Source: Gamarada debralockiae
Taxonomy: Eukaryota; Ascomycota; Leotiomycetes; Helotiales; Hyphodiscaceae
DNA length: 64,000 nt
NCBI GenBank assembly: GCA_002803225.1
Contig: NXFV01000112.1
Location: forward strand, 1-64,000
Direction: 5' to 3'
This document shows, one piece after another, positions 35,134 to 47,620 of this stretch. How positions within the stretch are numbered: the stretch's first letter is position 1; the number at the start of each line of letters is the position of its first letter. Both the position numbers and the translations under genes were made by a program. The notes beneath the pieces are model-generated. The model was not told where the DNA came from, did not search any database, and saw nothing but the letters and a program-made list of their open reading frames with translations.

Positions 35134-35586
35134 TCAACCGCAAGCCCACCAAATCCCCATCATACCACCACCGATGACAATCCAGCCCGGCCAGAAAACC
35201 ACCAGCAAGATCTGGTTCCCGCCAGCTCCTAATACGAAAACCATGAATTCAAAGAAGAGCTTTTTCCTGAATTTCTCTGTTGCTTTCCAGCCCCTTTTCA
35301 TTCCGTGCTTTACAATGGGGTAGATTTGCTTTGCGAGCAGAGCAGAGGCATAGTAACTCTGCATGAGGAGAAGCTGGGAGGCATAGAATGCCTGTCGGAG
35401 GATGAACAAGGAGGAAACATAAGCTCTTAGGAAGAGGAAGAGTGTTGTGGTGCCGAGGAGGCGCTGGAAGATCGCGGCGAAGTACAGGGAGTGAGTGAGT
35501 GCTGGTGAAAGGAGTTTGATGATGTTGGTGCTGCTTGTGCTGGAGAGGAGGGCGGAGGGGTTCGGTGAGGGTGTGAGGATTGCCAT
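35134..35586 (-). CDS. Small conserved-type membrane protein
   Basis: 150 residues from the ATG at 35586; the frame is open further upstream but only from a TTG. Hydrophobic stretches at about 30-70 ('SLYFAAIFQRLLGTTTLFLF') and at the end ('FEFMVFVLGAGGNQILLVVF' then a glycine/tryptophan-rich tail) point to two to three membrane spans, with an amphipathic basic loop ('KHGMKRGWKATEKFRKK') between. Not assigned to a named family. It converges with the XAP5 gene. Confidence 0.55.
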   Translation of the reverse strand: MAILTPSPNPSALLSSTSSTNIIKLLSPALTHSLYFAAIFQRLLGTTTLFLFLRAYVSSLFILRQAFYASQLLLMQSYYASALLAKQIYPIVKHGMKRGWKATEKFRKKLFFEFMVFVLGAGGNQILLVVFWPGWIVIGGGMMGIWWACG

Positions 35587-36577
35587 GTCGAAGTTTGTTC
35601 CTGGCACAAAATGGTGTTCCTTGGTGCTTTTAAGAGAATTTCTCGTCTTCCAGAAGTTTCCTCGTAAAAAAATAGCATGTGGTGCTGATGCAAAATGCAG
35701 GGGCAAGAAAATGAAATAAATTTCAAATTTCAAACTCTTTGACTGAAAGAACGAAAGTATTCAAAGAAGGGTAGACAATGAAGGTATACTTAAGTTACTC
35801 CCAAGTTCTACGACAGCGCAATGGGGCTGAGAGTCTCAAAATATATATTGGCGGGGGCAAAACACCCCAAAGCGGTATCCCACCATCAAAACCCAGACAT
35901 CCTATCACAGGCACCATGCTTCCAATTAGGTTCCGGCTTTTCGTCGCTGTGAGTGCGTCCGCTGCCAGGCGTGTACAGCATGACAAGTCAGCATTGGCCA
36001 TCTGGCTTAGTACTACAGTCTAGAAGTCTCGAATTGAGCGGGAATTGCGGCTGTTGATTACTTTGTACCTAGATATTAATTCGGAATCATTTCAATTGGT
36101 TGACAGAATGGGTTCTCGAGTCAATTGTTTGACTTAGGATACACAAGAATTGTCCAGTTGAGATGTTGGATTTGGACATGTTGAAGATTGGGGAGGATCA
36201 TCTGGGACGTGGGAAAGTTCGCTTCTGCTGTTGGCTGAATGGCTGAGCTTTAGCGCGGGGTTTCAACGAGGGGCATTATTTCGGGTTTCCCGAAGTAGGC
36301 GCGAGAGTGATGGAGGGGGACATGTGGGGGTTCTTAATGGATGAGAGGTCGCCTTGCTGGTTTGTGGACGTTGGCTTTGAGTTGAGCCGTAACAACCATT
36401 GAACCAATGAATTCAACTACAAGGAGATTGGTATCACCTGATGGAGAGATTCGGGAACCACTTTCCTAGTAAGCTGATTGTTTGACAGGATACGAGTGCC
36501 ATTCTCAGCTACCTTTGTCAATAAATACTACTCGTATGGAAGTCTCATGACTGTAAGCTGACTCGAACCCCGGGTGT
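35587..36577. other. Intergenic, nothing recognised
   Basis: Promoter side of the small membrane protein and 3' side of TTC1. No frame above about 80 codons with coding character. Confidence 0.5.
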
Positions 36578-37569
36578 CTATTTGCCATCCGGAGATCCTC
36601 CTTGGTTGAAGTTCACGCTGTATCCGCCTGTCTTCTCGTCTTTCACCATCTGGAAATTGTCTGTGGAAAGACCAAAAGGCTTCAGAATACCATTTCCAAG
36701 CTGTAAACAGTAAGCGATTATTTTATGAGGAGGTGTTGTGATACGAACCTGCTTCAACTTTCCCATCATCTCCCCCATCTCCTTCTCCTGAGCTGCTTTC
36801 GTCCTTGGTGGAAGCTCTTTCAGTTGGCGTACCACAATTTTCCTGTCCGCTGCAGAGAGATTTGGCATCTGTGACAACGTTTTGTAATCTTCAGAGTGTC
36901 AGGCTCGGAAGTAAACTTTGACCAGACATACATACCTTCTTCAGCGCCCTGCAACGTAGCCCATCCGCCCTGCTCGCTCCTGGCCCTTGCTCTCCTCATC
37001 AAAGCCTTCGCGCGTATCCTCTCAATATCCGCCTCCCTCTGCCCCTTAGTCGAAACATCCTCAGCCTTCGTAGCACCCTCACTTATGATCTCTTCGTCCG
37101 CCTCCTCAGTATCCTCCTTCACCTCCCTTTCCTCATTCTTATCGCGGTTCTTGCCCTGTAATCTATCCAATCCATCCAGTGCCGCAGTAGCAGCCTTAAC
37201 AGCCTCCTTCCAATCCTCCAGCTTCAAATGACACGCCGCAATATTACTCTTCAACACCGCGATTTCGTAATCCAGATAATTCGGACATGTCGAGAGCGCT
37301 TTATCATAGCTTTCTATGGCTTCCTTGAATTCCGACTTCTTGAACAATTCATTCGCAGAGGCTTTTTCGGTGTTGGATTCGTTGAGGAGAGACTGCGTAG
37401 CATGTTAGTACCAGCGATTGTAGAACTAAAGGGATGGTGTTTCGAGAGCACTTACAGCTTCCTCCTCCGGAGAGAATCTAATTATCGATTCGGCCTCTTC
37501 GACCACCTCATCTTTCGTGTCTTGTGACTCGCGAGGTTTGCGCTGGAAACGTTCTGTGCGTGTTGCCAT
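36578..37569 (-). CDS. TPR protein of the TTC1 family
   Basis: Four exons: 37456-37569, 36936-37392, 36749-36888, 36578-36700 (277 residues, phases intact). A TPR pair starts 'ANELFKKSEFKEAIESYDKA' and 'IAACHLKLEDWKEAVKAATA', interrupted by an acidic insert; the third TPR is 'KALMRRARARSEQGGWATLQ'. The C-terminus 'LGNGILKPFGLSTDNFQMV...GGYSVNFNQ' is the diagnostic TTC1 tail. Human TTC1 is a cytosolic Hsp70/Hsp90 co-chaperone adaptor. Length is close to human TTC1 (292). Divergent from the HAD gene over 166 bp. Confidence 0.87.
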
Positions 37570-37735
37570 GTTGATGAAGGACAACGAATGTTGAGTGTCG
37601 CCTGCGGAATCGCCCGCTTCATCCCAGCGTACCCCTCAATGTTTTCAGGGTCTTCCTCTTTCATCATTCACTTTCCCCAGAACCCCACGCTTTAGAATTG
37701 TTCAACTTGGGTCAAGAACTCACAATTCTACAACC
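37570..37735. promoter_or_regulatory. Bidirectional promoter TTC1/HAD phosphatase
   Basis: 166 bp between opposite ATGs. No TATA box seen. Confidence 0.55.
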
Positions 37736-38624
37736 ATGGTTCCTCCCAGGGCCGAGTAAGTCAACTGACTCTTCAATTTCACATGCCATATTTGAATTGC
37801 GCTAATCGATACCCAGTTTCCCACCCGTCAGAGCCTGCCTCTTCGATATGGACGGCCTCCTCATCGACTCCGAAGACAAGTATACACAATGTACCAACAT
37901 CGTGCTAGCGCGCTATGGCAAACCCCCTTTACCATGGTCCATCAAAGCGCAACTCCAAGGTCGCCCAGGACCATCCGCAGGCGACATCTTTCACAAGTGG
38001 GCACAACTCTCCATTCCCCGCGAGCAATACCTGAAAGAGTATACCGAACTCCAGCGCGAAATCTTCCCTACCACCAAGCCTCTCCCAGGGGTCGAGAAAT
38101 TATTGGGGGATTTAAGCCAAGCACAAACAGAGAAGGGGGAGAAAGTACATATTGCGCTTGCAACGAGTTCTCACGAAGTGAATTTCAAGTTAAAGACAGG
38201 ACATTTAGAGGAATTGTTCAGTGTGTTCGAAGGCCATAGACGGGTTCTGGGTAATGATATAAGGATACCAAAGGGTAGAGGGAAGCCTGCTCCGGATATA
38301 TATTTGCTTGCATTGAAGACGATTAATGCGAGTTTAAGTCCGGGGGAGAAGGAGATTACGCCGGAAGAGTGTTTGGTGTTTGAGGATAGTGTGCCGGGGG
38401 TGGAGGCGGGGAGGAGAGCGGGGATGAGGGTTGCGTGGGTGCCACATCCGGAGTTGAAGGGGGAGTATGAGGGCAGGGAGAAAGAGGTTTTGGCGGGACG
38501 GACGGGAGAGGGTGGGGAGGTTGATTTGCATCAGTTGGGCGAGGTGGATGATGGGTGGGCGGACTACTTGGAGAATTTGGTTGGCTTTCCGTATGAGAAG
38601 TTTGGTATTGTTGTCAAGTCGTGA
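37736..38624 (+). CDS. HAD-superfamily phosphatase, GS1/HDHD1-like
   Basis: Two exons, 37736-37755 and 37817-38624 (275 residues); the first exon codes for only seven residues. HAD motif I 'LFDMDGLLIDSED' (nucleophile and acid/base aspartates near residues 17-19), motif II 'ALATSSHEVN', motif III/IV 'KPAPDIYLLAL' and 'CLVFEDSVPGVEAGRRAGM'. This matches the GS1-type subfamily, which includes pseudouridine-5'-phosphatase and yeast 2-deoxyglucose-6-phosphatase-like enzymes; small phosphorylated metabolites are the likely substrates. Cytosolic, no signal peptide. Confidence 0.88.
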
Positions 38625-38794
38625 GGGCAAAGAAGAGCGTTTATAAGAGAAGAAGGAGCATCGTTAGATGGTAGGCTTAGACCCTTAGAGTCAAGAATCC
38701 AAGAAGCACTAATATCCAGATGGACCTTGGAATGAAAAGTTGAAGCGATATAAATATCGTATCTCGTATTCAAAATCTGGTATCAATACATAAA

Positions 38795-41454
38795 TCACAA
38801 ATGTGCCCTCGTATGAAGAGCTTGGCGTCTCTGTTGTTGTTTCTTCAACAGCTTCTTGTCCTCCTCGCTCATATTGGCTTCCCCCGACGCATCAGTGAAA
38901 AGCGTCCTCCCAATTGTCTCAGTAAGTCTCAAAACTCTCGTCGAGACCGTAGCTCCATCTCGTCTATTCTTCCCCTCTCTCCTCGACTGCGCGATTCTCT
39001 CAATAAAATCCCACAATCTTCCTTCCGCAACGATGTTTCCGGTCGTGGGATCTCGCTGAGGTGTCCAGTCCGGCGCTAGTCTGGCCCTTGGCTGTATTTT
39101 TGGATCGCGGCTCTTGGCGACTATTACGATGCCTTCGTCTTCGAACCGCTGCCATGCGTTTTTGAGAGTCTCTTTGTTGACTGCTTCGAAATATGAGAGA
39201 TCGCCTTGGTGATATAAAGTTTTGCCGAGCTAAGACAATAAGTTTGTAGAACACATTACGATGGAGCGAACTTACAATTTGAGAACTGTCTTGGCATTTC
39301 TTGACGTCCAGCCACCCATCGTGTTGATGACCCAGAGGCGGCGTCAATCCCATCAGAGCTACAGCCCCAAGCCAACTAGCTTCTATAAACGGCCAAATCA
39401 AGAAACAGTAGAAATCATAGTTCTCGCGACCAGCTACTCTTTCCACTTCGGCAAGGCCAATAGCCACAATATTTCCCTCGTTGTCCCGGTCCAAGTCGAT
39501 AACCTTGTCTGCCTCGAGACCTCGAAGAGTGTTGTCCAAGTTGACAGCCAAACCCTCGGTGGGATAAATAAATTCTCCCCTGAATAGCTGCGACAAGAAC
39601 AGAACTTGGTTTCGAAGTTCCTCGTATGAGATCCTCTGGATATCTGGTCCACCACCACGCTTGACCCGGATATACATGCTGGCGCTCACAAGCGCTTCGG
39701 AAATAAAGAGGTGGATCGTCATGTTGCGGTAGAATGATAGTTGGAATCTGTCGACTGCGAAATATGTCTTTTCGGGTAGTCCTTCGACGACGCCAACGAG
39801 GTCTTTACCAAGAACTTCTAGACCACGCTCGATCACGCTAGATGTTGGAGCATTGCCGAAATGTGCAACTCGTCCACCCTTCGCTCTGACCCGCTCACTG
39901 AGCCATTCAACTCTGCGAACCAATTCGGCCATGCCTACGCCTCGCCCTCGGAGTGTCAAAAGAACAGTCCCAATCAAAGCTGTTGGCATCACAACTGATA
40001 CCGCATTAATATCCGAGAGGACCTTGTAGCCCATAGTTCGCAAGAGCTTCTGCCTCGTACTTGGATCGGTGATGCTCTTCATATCGAGGTCCTTGGGTAT
40101 CCCAGTCGTTCGAGCCTGCTGTTCTTGGATGAATTGTCGTAGACTCCACGGTTCATGGAATCGGACATCCACCCGACCAAGTTTCAACGAAAGCACCGAC
40201 GACGCCGAGAGGAAATCTGCCAGGTTTTCCTTCTTCTTAGGCATTCCCAGCAACTCGTCAACGTACCCCTCAGTCTCAATGACCTTATCATACTGAGTGC
40301 TGACAGGACAGATGATCGCATCCTGGACGCGACCCGACAGGATACTGTCGAGAATGAAACTCAAAATCCCAAACTTCGGTGGTAAGAGCTTGCCCGTTCT
40401 CGACCTCCCTCCCTCGATGAAGCACTCGAAATTATAACCGCCTTGCAGCAGGGTATCTATATATGATTGTACAAGTGTAGTGTAAAGAACATCGTCTCCG
40501 AAGCTTCGACGAATATACATAGCTCCTATTCATCGCATCAGCGCAATATCTGAACATGTTCTCGAAGGGGTGCGTACCGGCATGCTGTAAAAAGCTCCCC
40601 ACAAGTGGGAAGTTTAAATTGTCCCCCGCGACCACCGTAGGCAAAGCCAAACCCAGTCGATAGCAAATCAGCTGCAAAGAAACGTAGTCGACATGTGACC
40701 GATGGCAAGGCAAGAAGATGATACTCTGCTTACTCTTCTCAGCCTTCTCCGCCACAGTCCTTAATCTTAGGACCTCCTCACTCGAGACATGAATACCTAT
40801 CCCACATCAGCCAAAATCCTCAACCCCATCCAAAAACAAAAACATACCTTGGTGATAAGCCCTCGTCAAAAGCTGCGTAACCAAATAATACGCCCCCCTA
40901 ATAAACGGCTTACTCTCAAACTTGCAAATCATATCCCCCGTCAACTTCTCGCACAACTCCTGTAAACTCTGCTCAATGATCGCTTTCCTCTGCGATCTCT
41001 TCGCCTTATATAATGGATCATCCTTCTTCAACAGTCCTTCTTTCTCTTCAATCCCTATCCGCTTCTCCGCCAACTCCCTGATCCGTTGTTGGAGGATGGG
41101 CGCAGAAAGGACTGCTGCTGTCATGTTCTCTGAGAAGCCGGGGTAGAAGATGGGTTGGCCTATGAAATTGTCGTATGCTCGCCATCCCGTGCCGGAGACA
41201 TGGAGGGAGACTTCGCGGAGGAACCTGTTTACGATCAGCTTCTGGACGTAGTGCAGTTCTAGAGGGATGGAAGCTCACTCCAATGGACTAGATCGAAACC
41301 TAGCCATATGCTCGACCAAATTGCGTTCTTTATCTCCATCTTGAGGTCGTTCCGGAGGCTCAATGTATCCCCGCGGTTGGAACGTAACTTGATCACCCAG
41401 GATCTCGAGATCCGGCGCAGAGATCGGCCTCGAAGGATCTCGTGGATCTGCCAT
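38795..41454 (-). CDS. PlsB/GNPAT-type glycerol-phosphate or DHAP acyltransferase
   Basis: Five exons: 41279-41454, 40848-41224, 40578-40796, 39276-40525, 38795-39229 (818 residues). Acyltransferase motifs in order: I 'LPCHRSHVDY' (the H-x4-D catalytic pair), II 'GDNLNFP', III 'FIEGGRSRTGK', IV 'IICPVS'. It acylates glycerol-3-phosphate or dihydroxyacetone phosphate at sn-1, the first step of phospholipid and triacylglycerol synthesis. It differs from the yeast Gat1/Gat2 type and resembles mitochondrial/peroxisomal enzymes. I see no clear C-terminal SKL; the end is basic ('RRQALHTRAHL'). Divergent from POP4. Confidence 0.9.
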
Positions 41455-41714
41455 TGTGCCAAGTTCTCAATATCCCAAACTGAATGGCCACCTGCTATCG
41501 GAGCTCATCAAACATCGCGAAAGGCGGAACACATGGCATGTTACAAGAAGTTGAGAGAGTGGAAGTCTGGGGCCGACAGCCGCTAAAACATGGGGGTGCC
41601 ACGCGCTAGAACTTTAATTTCTCAGCATGTGATAACCATAATTTCCCCTTCACGTACCTCACCTCACGAACCCCTCCAACGAGCTGTCCAGGAGCTCGAA
41701 ACTAAACAAACGCG
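41455..41714. promoter_or_regulatory. Bidirectional promoter acyltransferase/POP4
   Basis: 260 bp between opposite ATGs. Confidence 0.55.
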
Positions 41715-42491
41715 ATGGCGCCAAAGGAAACCACCATAGCACAAGCCCTCCTCTCACGCGCCCACTCCCCCGACACCACCGCACGAATTTACGCTGAGAA
41801 AATCCTCCAACGACCCCTCCACCTCAAACCTAGCACTCCCTCCTCCTCTACCCCCTCCGCTCAAATCCAGCGCCGTCTCGAACGCGAGCGCAAGCTCTCT
41901 GCCCGAAAAAAGAAACTCAAGCCCAAGCCCCTATCATCCCGCCAAAAGCGCGCTTTATGCCTCTACGACATCCCCCGCTCCTCCCAAAAATACGCAATAT
42001 ACGAGCCCTTACACAAGATGTGGCTAGGCTATATCAGAGAAGTTCTCGGGATCGATAAGCAAGGCAATGGCGAAGATGGGATGGAAGTACAGATAGGGAG
42101 CGCGATGGCGGCGAAGCTGTGTAGTGCGGATTATCATGGTGCTGAGATAGAGGTTGTGCGCAGTCGATGTGTGAGTAGGGTGGGAGTGAGCGGGATTGTG
42201 GTTAAGGATTCAAAGTTTGTGTTTGAGGTTGTGAGTAGGGGGGATGGGGTTAAGATTGTGCCGAAGGAACATACGGTTTTTGGGTTTAGGATCCCACGGC
42301 CGGGAAAGCTGGATGAGGGTCGGGGGGGTGGGGATAGGCAAGGTCAGGAGGGAAAGGATGAGGGAGGGGAGAAGCTAGAGGGAGAGGGGAAAAGGGATTT
42401 GGTGTTTGAGTTGCATGGGGATCAATTCATCTATCGTGCAGCGGATAGGGCGAACAGGAAGTTCAAGACGCATTTCCTGCCGGATCTTTGA
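41715..42491 (+). CDS. POP4: RNase P/MRP subunit Pop4 (Rpp29)
   Basis: Single exon, 258 residues. A basic N-terminal region ('RRLERERKLSARKKKLKPK') precedes 'LSSRQKRALCLYDIPRSSQK' and 'YEPLHKMWLGYIREVL', typical of fungal Pop4. The SH3-like core 'ADYHGAEIEVVRSRCVSRVG' with 'GIVVKDSKFVFEVV' and 'VPKEHTVFGFRIP' is the p29 domain. A glycine/glutamate-rich insert precedes the final strand 'LVFELHGDQFIYRAADR'. It is a subunit of the ribonucleoproteins that trim tRNA 5' ends and process rRNA, in nucleus and nucleolus. Confidence 0.92.
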   Translation: MAPKETTIAQALLSRAHSPDTTARIYAEKILQRPLHLKPSTPSSSTPSAQIQRRLERERKLSARKKKLKPKPLSSRQKRALCLYDIPRSSQKYAIYEPLHKMWLGYIREVLGIDKQGNGEDGMEVQIGSAMAAKLCSADYHGAEIEVVRSRCVSRVGVSGIVVKDSKFVFEVVSRGDGVKIVPKEHTVFGFRIPRPGKLDEGRGGGDRQGQEGKDEGGEKLEGEGKRDLVFELHGDQFIYRAADRANRKFKTHFLPDL

Positions 42492-43289
42492 AGGATTGGG
42501 GCGATTAAGGAAAATCAAGTCGGAAGCACAAGACTATCGCAGGGTTTGACAGAGAGCCGATGCTGGCTTGGGAGTATCGCTATGGTGGGCATTATTCAAC
42601 GATCCAGCACGTACGGTATAGCATGGTAAGCCCTTACAGACACATCTTTCAACAGATGGGGATGGACAACTTACTTGGTAGCTTCAGTCCAAGCTTTTCA
42701 AGTTGGGACGAGAATTGGTTGAGGGGGCTTGAACGGTGTGAGGCAAGCTCTCTGAAGAAACGTTCGAGGTCTGGGTATTTGTGTATGACAGTTCTGAAGG
42801 CCCGGTCGAGCTGAGCAACCACAAAGTCCAAGTACTTCACACTAGTGGGTTGAGACAGCGAGATCTAAGCCGTACCCAAGCTGCTGAGTCTTCACTCCTC
42901 CAGATGTCTCTCAAGAAAGGATCGCAGATCCACAAGTCAAGACATCGAATCGTAGTCAATACATTATCATTGATATATCATACTCAACAAGCTATGATCT
43001 GCCCGTGCACAGCAATTCTACAAGTGCACGCAAACAAGCGTCCATAACACCACTCATGCACTGATTCCCACAGAAAGGTTGCCCACCTAGTACCGGTTTT
43101 CATATATCATCAAGTCTTTCCCACAACTCCAAAACGAATTCACCAATTGTTTTGATCCCGTACCGACTCCCGGAGCCTTTTGGGTAATCTTCTCACCTAC
43201 GATGCCCCATCCATCTGGATTGCCGACCCCTGACAATGGTGGAAGAAACATACTCATACTCTGCTGCCGAATTCAGGAAATTGTAAAGC
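42492..43289. other. Intergenic; possible minus-strand remnant
   Basis: A minus-strand frame at 42649-42840 ('LDFVVAQLDRAFRTVIHKYP') reads like protein but has no clear start or partner exon. Otherwise empty. Confidence 0.35.
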
Positions 43290-45672
43290 TCACATATAGT
43301 TGTGAGCAAATTGATTATGTTGGTGTTGATTAGGCGGCTGATAGTATTGCTGGTACGGGTGATTTGGTAGCGAAAAGTCGGCCGTCTTCAACAGCGGGTT
43401 GAGAATCCCACTTGGCATGGGTCTCGGTGGTGCTGGCGGTGGTGCTGGCGGCAAGCTTGTTGCGGGAGCGGGTGCTTGGGTGGCAGTCGGGAAGAATTGA
43501 GCCAATGAGTTCTGTTGAGCCGCCATCTGTTGCTGTGCCGTATCTTCATGCTGCCAACCCCACTTCGCCTTCAATTCCTTGTTCAAGAAACCGACTTTCC
43601 ATCCTGTTTCTTTACGAATCTTGTCGAAGATGTCGAGAACTTCTTCTTGTTCGCGGCGTACGACAAGACATTCAGCGGCAATGGCAAGAGAGCGAAGAGC
43701 AACACTGGCAACGCCTCTGTCTTTGACGTGTGCTGTAATGCCACAAATTTGATGAGCATGATTCAGCTGCATCGTTTGCATTTCTTCGGTGTCCTTGGAC
43801 ATTAACGGGTTGATTTGAGCCAGGAGACACATAGCGGTGTGGTAGAACAGTCTGCCAACGATTGTGGCACGTTTGATAAGCCTGCATTTGATTAGTATGT
43901 CTCAGTAATTTGTGACAGAGTTTTACTCACCAAACTTCAGGGAAGGCAGATTTCGTGCTCGTTTGCGACGGGTACAGATAGGCCATCGGGTGCATCGTTC
44001 GAGGAATGCTGGAGTTCCAACTGTCACATAACGCCTTCAATCTCTGCCACTCCCTGAATCTAGTCTGTAATCGAATCTGCTCATCGTGTGGCGACGCTTC
44101 TTGGAAACGTGGTATGGAAGCTCGGAAGTTAGCAATTTTTCCAACGATGTAGACCATTCGATGAACCCAAATTTCCTCTCGTCCAGACGCTGTCTCTTGC
44201 TGGAAGTCCATATCAACACCCCATTGATCTGGATCCCAAGCAACTTGCCAATTAAAATGCAGGCAGCTAAGAAGCTCCATACCCACATTCAACCAGAAGC
44301 ATGCAGCTCCAATTCCTGTGCTCCGTGCATTCCAACCGCACTCTTTGATTAGAGCTCGGGCTCCAGCAATATGGTTCATCCGCTGCATTGCCCGCTCCGA
44401 CATAATCTCGTAGACATTTAGAATAACGGCTGTTGTAGCACAAATCACCGTGTCTCGGTCGGGATTTTGCAGTGACCGCAACAGCTGAGTGGTGGCCGTG
44501 TCGTAGTAGTACAAGGCCTTGTCTTCGTGGTACATGGGGTTGACAAGGGTCAGATGTCGTGCCCCACATGCTAGAAATGCATTGAGGAGCATTGGCTCTC
44601 CCAAGGAATGAAAGGGTAGTAGCCGTGAGAAGTGCTTCATGGAATCCATACTGTCCATCCACAAGCCCACTTCCTCCACGAAAACTTGCATGAATAGAAC
44701 TTCCTCCGGGGAGTTCAGGTAATCGCGGGTCTCGTTTGGTGGAGTGAGAGTTTGTTCAGGAGGATTGCTGTAGGATGTTGAAGGAGGTGCGAGAAATGAG
44801 CCATCACTGCCAGTGTGGGAATGATGACGACTTGTTTGTCTTGAGTGGGCGTTCTCCTGCCCAGCAGAGAGACTGCCATCAGAGTAAGGGCCAGTGGATT
44901 GTATAGGAGGCAATGCATTGTTTTCAGCACTGACGAGAGAGTCGAGGATCATAGGACGGGTGGGGAATTCGAGATGTTGTTCGCGGGGAGGAGTGATTGT
45001 CTGGCCAAGCTGAGAATAACGTCCCAGACCGCCTTTGTACTCGGATGCAATGTCGCGAGATTCGTCTTGGAATTTTACTGCCAACAAATTAGTACATATA
45101 TAACTTGATATGCGATAGTAGACGAACCTTTCCAGTCTTCCGTCGGCGGAATAATTGGCGGGGACTTGACGGTAGTATCAATAAAGTTCAACCGCACACC
45201 TCTCTTGCAGACTCGGCTCGACTTCCGGCAATTCTGGCAGTTTGGCAGCCCTTCATCGCATTTCAAATGTCGTTCTCTGCAAGTGAGGCATCCTGTACGG
45301 ACTCGCTTTGGCTTGTTCGCAGCCGCTGCCTCTGCGGACTCTGCGACAGCAGCTTCAGTCGCTGGCATTGAATGAACGTTTCTTGTGCCCTTCGTAGATT
45401 TCGCTTGTCCAACAACCTTTTGCCGCTTCGAAGGTCGCGGACTGATGTCACCGATGTGATAATTCGGACTGAATTGCTGATCCCCAACAAGCGTAGACGT
45501 GGAGACCGTTGACGCTGAGTAGAGAGGTGAGGGGACCTGGTATTGATAGTCCAGATCAAATCCAGGCGCAAGGTAACCTTGATTATCGTATGCCGCCACG
45601 ATGGAAAGTCTGCGATCTCTCGCAGTGAATGGGTCGATGAAGTTGTAATTCCCCAACTGACATTGGCATTCA
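43290..45672 (-). CDS. Zn2Cys6 transcription factor
   Basis: Three exons seen: 45128-45672, 43931-45077, 43290-43881. The 5' end is open: no in-frame ATG precedes the zinc cluster until 45368, and the first exon begins at what looks like an acceptor (TATAG), so the true start codon lies in an exon I did not find. The binuclear cluster '[20 protein letters not shown]' then 'CRKSSRVC' fits C-x2-C-x6-C-x6-C-x2-C-x6-C. Downstream is the helical fungal regulatory domain and a proline/glutamine-rich C-terminus with histidine/asparagine runs, probably activating. Nuclear. Targets unknown. Confidence 0.82.
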
Positions 45673-47620
45673 CTATACAAGGTGTTTGGATGTAGCAGGA
45701 CCTTTGGTGCGAAAGCCTGCGGATAGCGGGTGATCCGAACCTAACGTGGTCGAGACTTTCAAACGCAGAAACCTCTTTCGGGCCAGGGTCGTGATGAAGG
45801 ACTCGAGGAATGAAGGCGCGAATTTGGTGGAAGTTGCTGCGTTCTTGAGATATGGACGATAGCAACAATGCAGATTGATAAAAAGTTTAGTTATCAAATC
45901 GTCAAGGTGAATGGATGATCGTCAGAGGGTCGTCACGAATGTCAGGATTGAAGGGGAGAAAGCCGCTTGGGATTGCCTGTGTAAGGATTTTGGTCTAGTT
46001 TTTAGCGGTGGGCCACCCCTCGAGCCGAAGATGCGGAGGACCCCTAATTCGTACTTTGTTGAGAGCTTAGATTGATGTCGTGTAACAGAATAGAATCAAC
46101 TGCTAGGATTTCTATCTCTGCTTCTGCCAATACTTTAAGGCATTACGAACGGAGAACGGTGGTGTTCGGACGCATGGGATTGCCTGCATTATGAGAGAAT
46201 GGAGATTTCATAGAACAGAGGCGTCGAGTTTCCACCCTCGAGGCAAAGATGTACGGTGAGAACGAGTGACTTGCTTTTCCTTTTTTTGAGGGTACGAGGA
46301 TGTTCTATTTTGCGTCAGATTGGACCCCCCAGGCGGCCTGTAAAATGCGAGTGTGTTTCCTCTGCCGGCGCCGTCAAGGGGAGTCGATACTTTTCCTGGC
46401 TGCTGGATTTGCAGTATCCTTGCCGTCTCGTCAGAGGCGCACTATGATTCAAGCCTCGCCTCCTTTGCCCAAAGCTCCCGCACAGATCAATATACTATCT
46501 TCCTTGCCTTTGGGAGGGACCCCTCTTCGGTATATCCTCACCACACCTCTGATAGGCGAATCTTTACATACAACTCTCAAGGATATATATTACATCTTGA
46601 CGATCCTATATGAAGGTGCCGAGTTTAACTTTGGATTGGGTCGTGTTCCTACTCGTCGGAGCGATTTGGGCATTTCAATACCACGGCTGTCACCACATGT
46701 CAGGGAGCTTCTGCAATGGATTTCAAAGTTTGGGGAATATCAAATGGCAATGATTGGATAGGATATGGAGAAAAGCTTGGGGCCGGGGACGATCTATTCC
46801 GAAATCGATTTTCCCTGCTGTGTTCCAAGCCCAAAACGTCTGTTCTAGCACAGCCACTACTGGTCAAACAAGGCCTTGAACAAGGCTCGATCGCGATATG
46901 TGAGGGTTCGGATGTCGGATGAGATGTCTCAATACAGTACAAAGCCCTTGAACTTCGAGTCGCCGATCAGACTGTTGAAAGTGGGGAAGGCGACGACGTT
47001 CTGGGCTTTGTCAACGGAGAAGAAGCATTTTCACTGATTCTGTACCGTGTGATCACAGGTGGGACACACGTATGACGAAAATATGGGAGCCGCTGAAGCT
47101 GAGGAGGTGGGGAGTTGAGATGGATGGTGGTGGAGGTTTTTTAAACGAATTGATCTTCAAAGCGCATGCATCGGGAGGTTCATCACACTGCATCTGCATC
47201 TGGTCCAGGGGTAAGAATGACAGGCAGAGGGGAGATTGCGAGCTTTAAATATAGCAGCGATATCACGTGAAAATGTGATACAGTAGAAAATCTCGTTTGA
47301 AACTAAACCATAGATGCAAACTCCGTAGAAGTCATTTGAGGCTTTACGGATTCCATAATCGTCAAATACGTCCAAAACTTTGATGTTCCGATAAATATGG
47401 CCCGTGAAGCGGAAGCCTCGAATCGGAGTTGTCAACCTTGTTCTCCGAACAGGTATAATTTACCACATCACCGCGGCACATTCAACCATAGCAGCACACG
47501 GCGTTGATCTCCCAAATCCAGGTCCCCACAACCCTGTAAAATCAATCTCTCAACTCTTATCTTCTGACCAACCCGGATCAAGATCGACATTTTTAGTTGC
47601 TGCTGTCAACACTGAATACG
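45673..47620. other. Long upstream region of the regulator and ASA1
   Basis: Nearly 2 kb between divergent genes. It must contain the missing first exon and promoter of the Zn2Cys6 gene. A plus-strand frame at 46300-46761 (153 codons, ATG) has no domain and was not called. Confidence 0.4.

Noticed and set aside
36545..36575. GGTTCGAGTC-like sequence on the minus strand
   Set aside because: No cloverleaf can be built around it.
46300..46761. 153-codon plus-strand frame with ATG
   Set aside because: No domain, no splice partner, lies in a long promoter region; kept as a note only.
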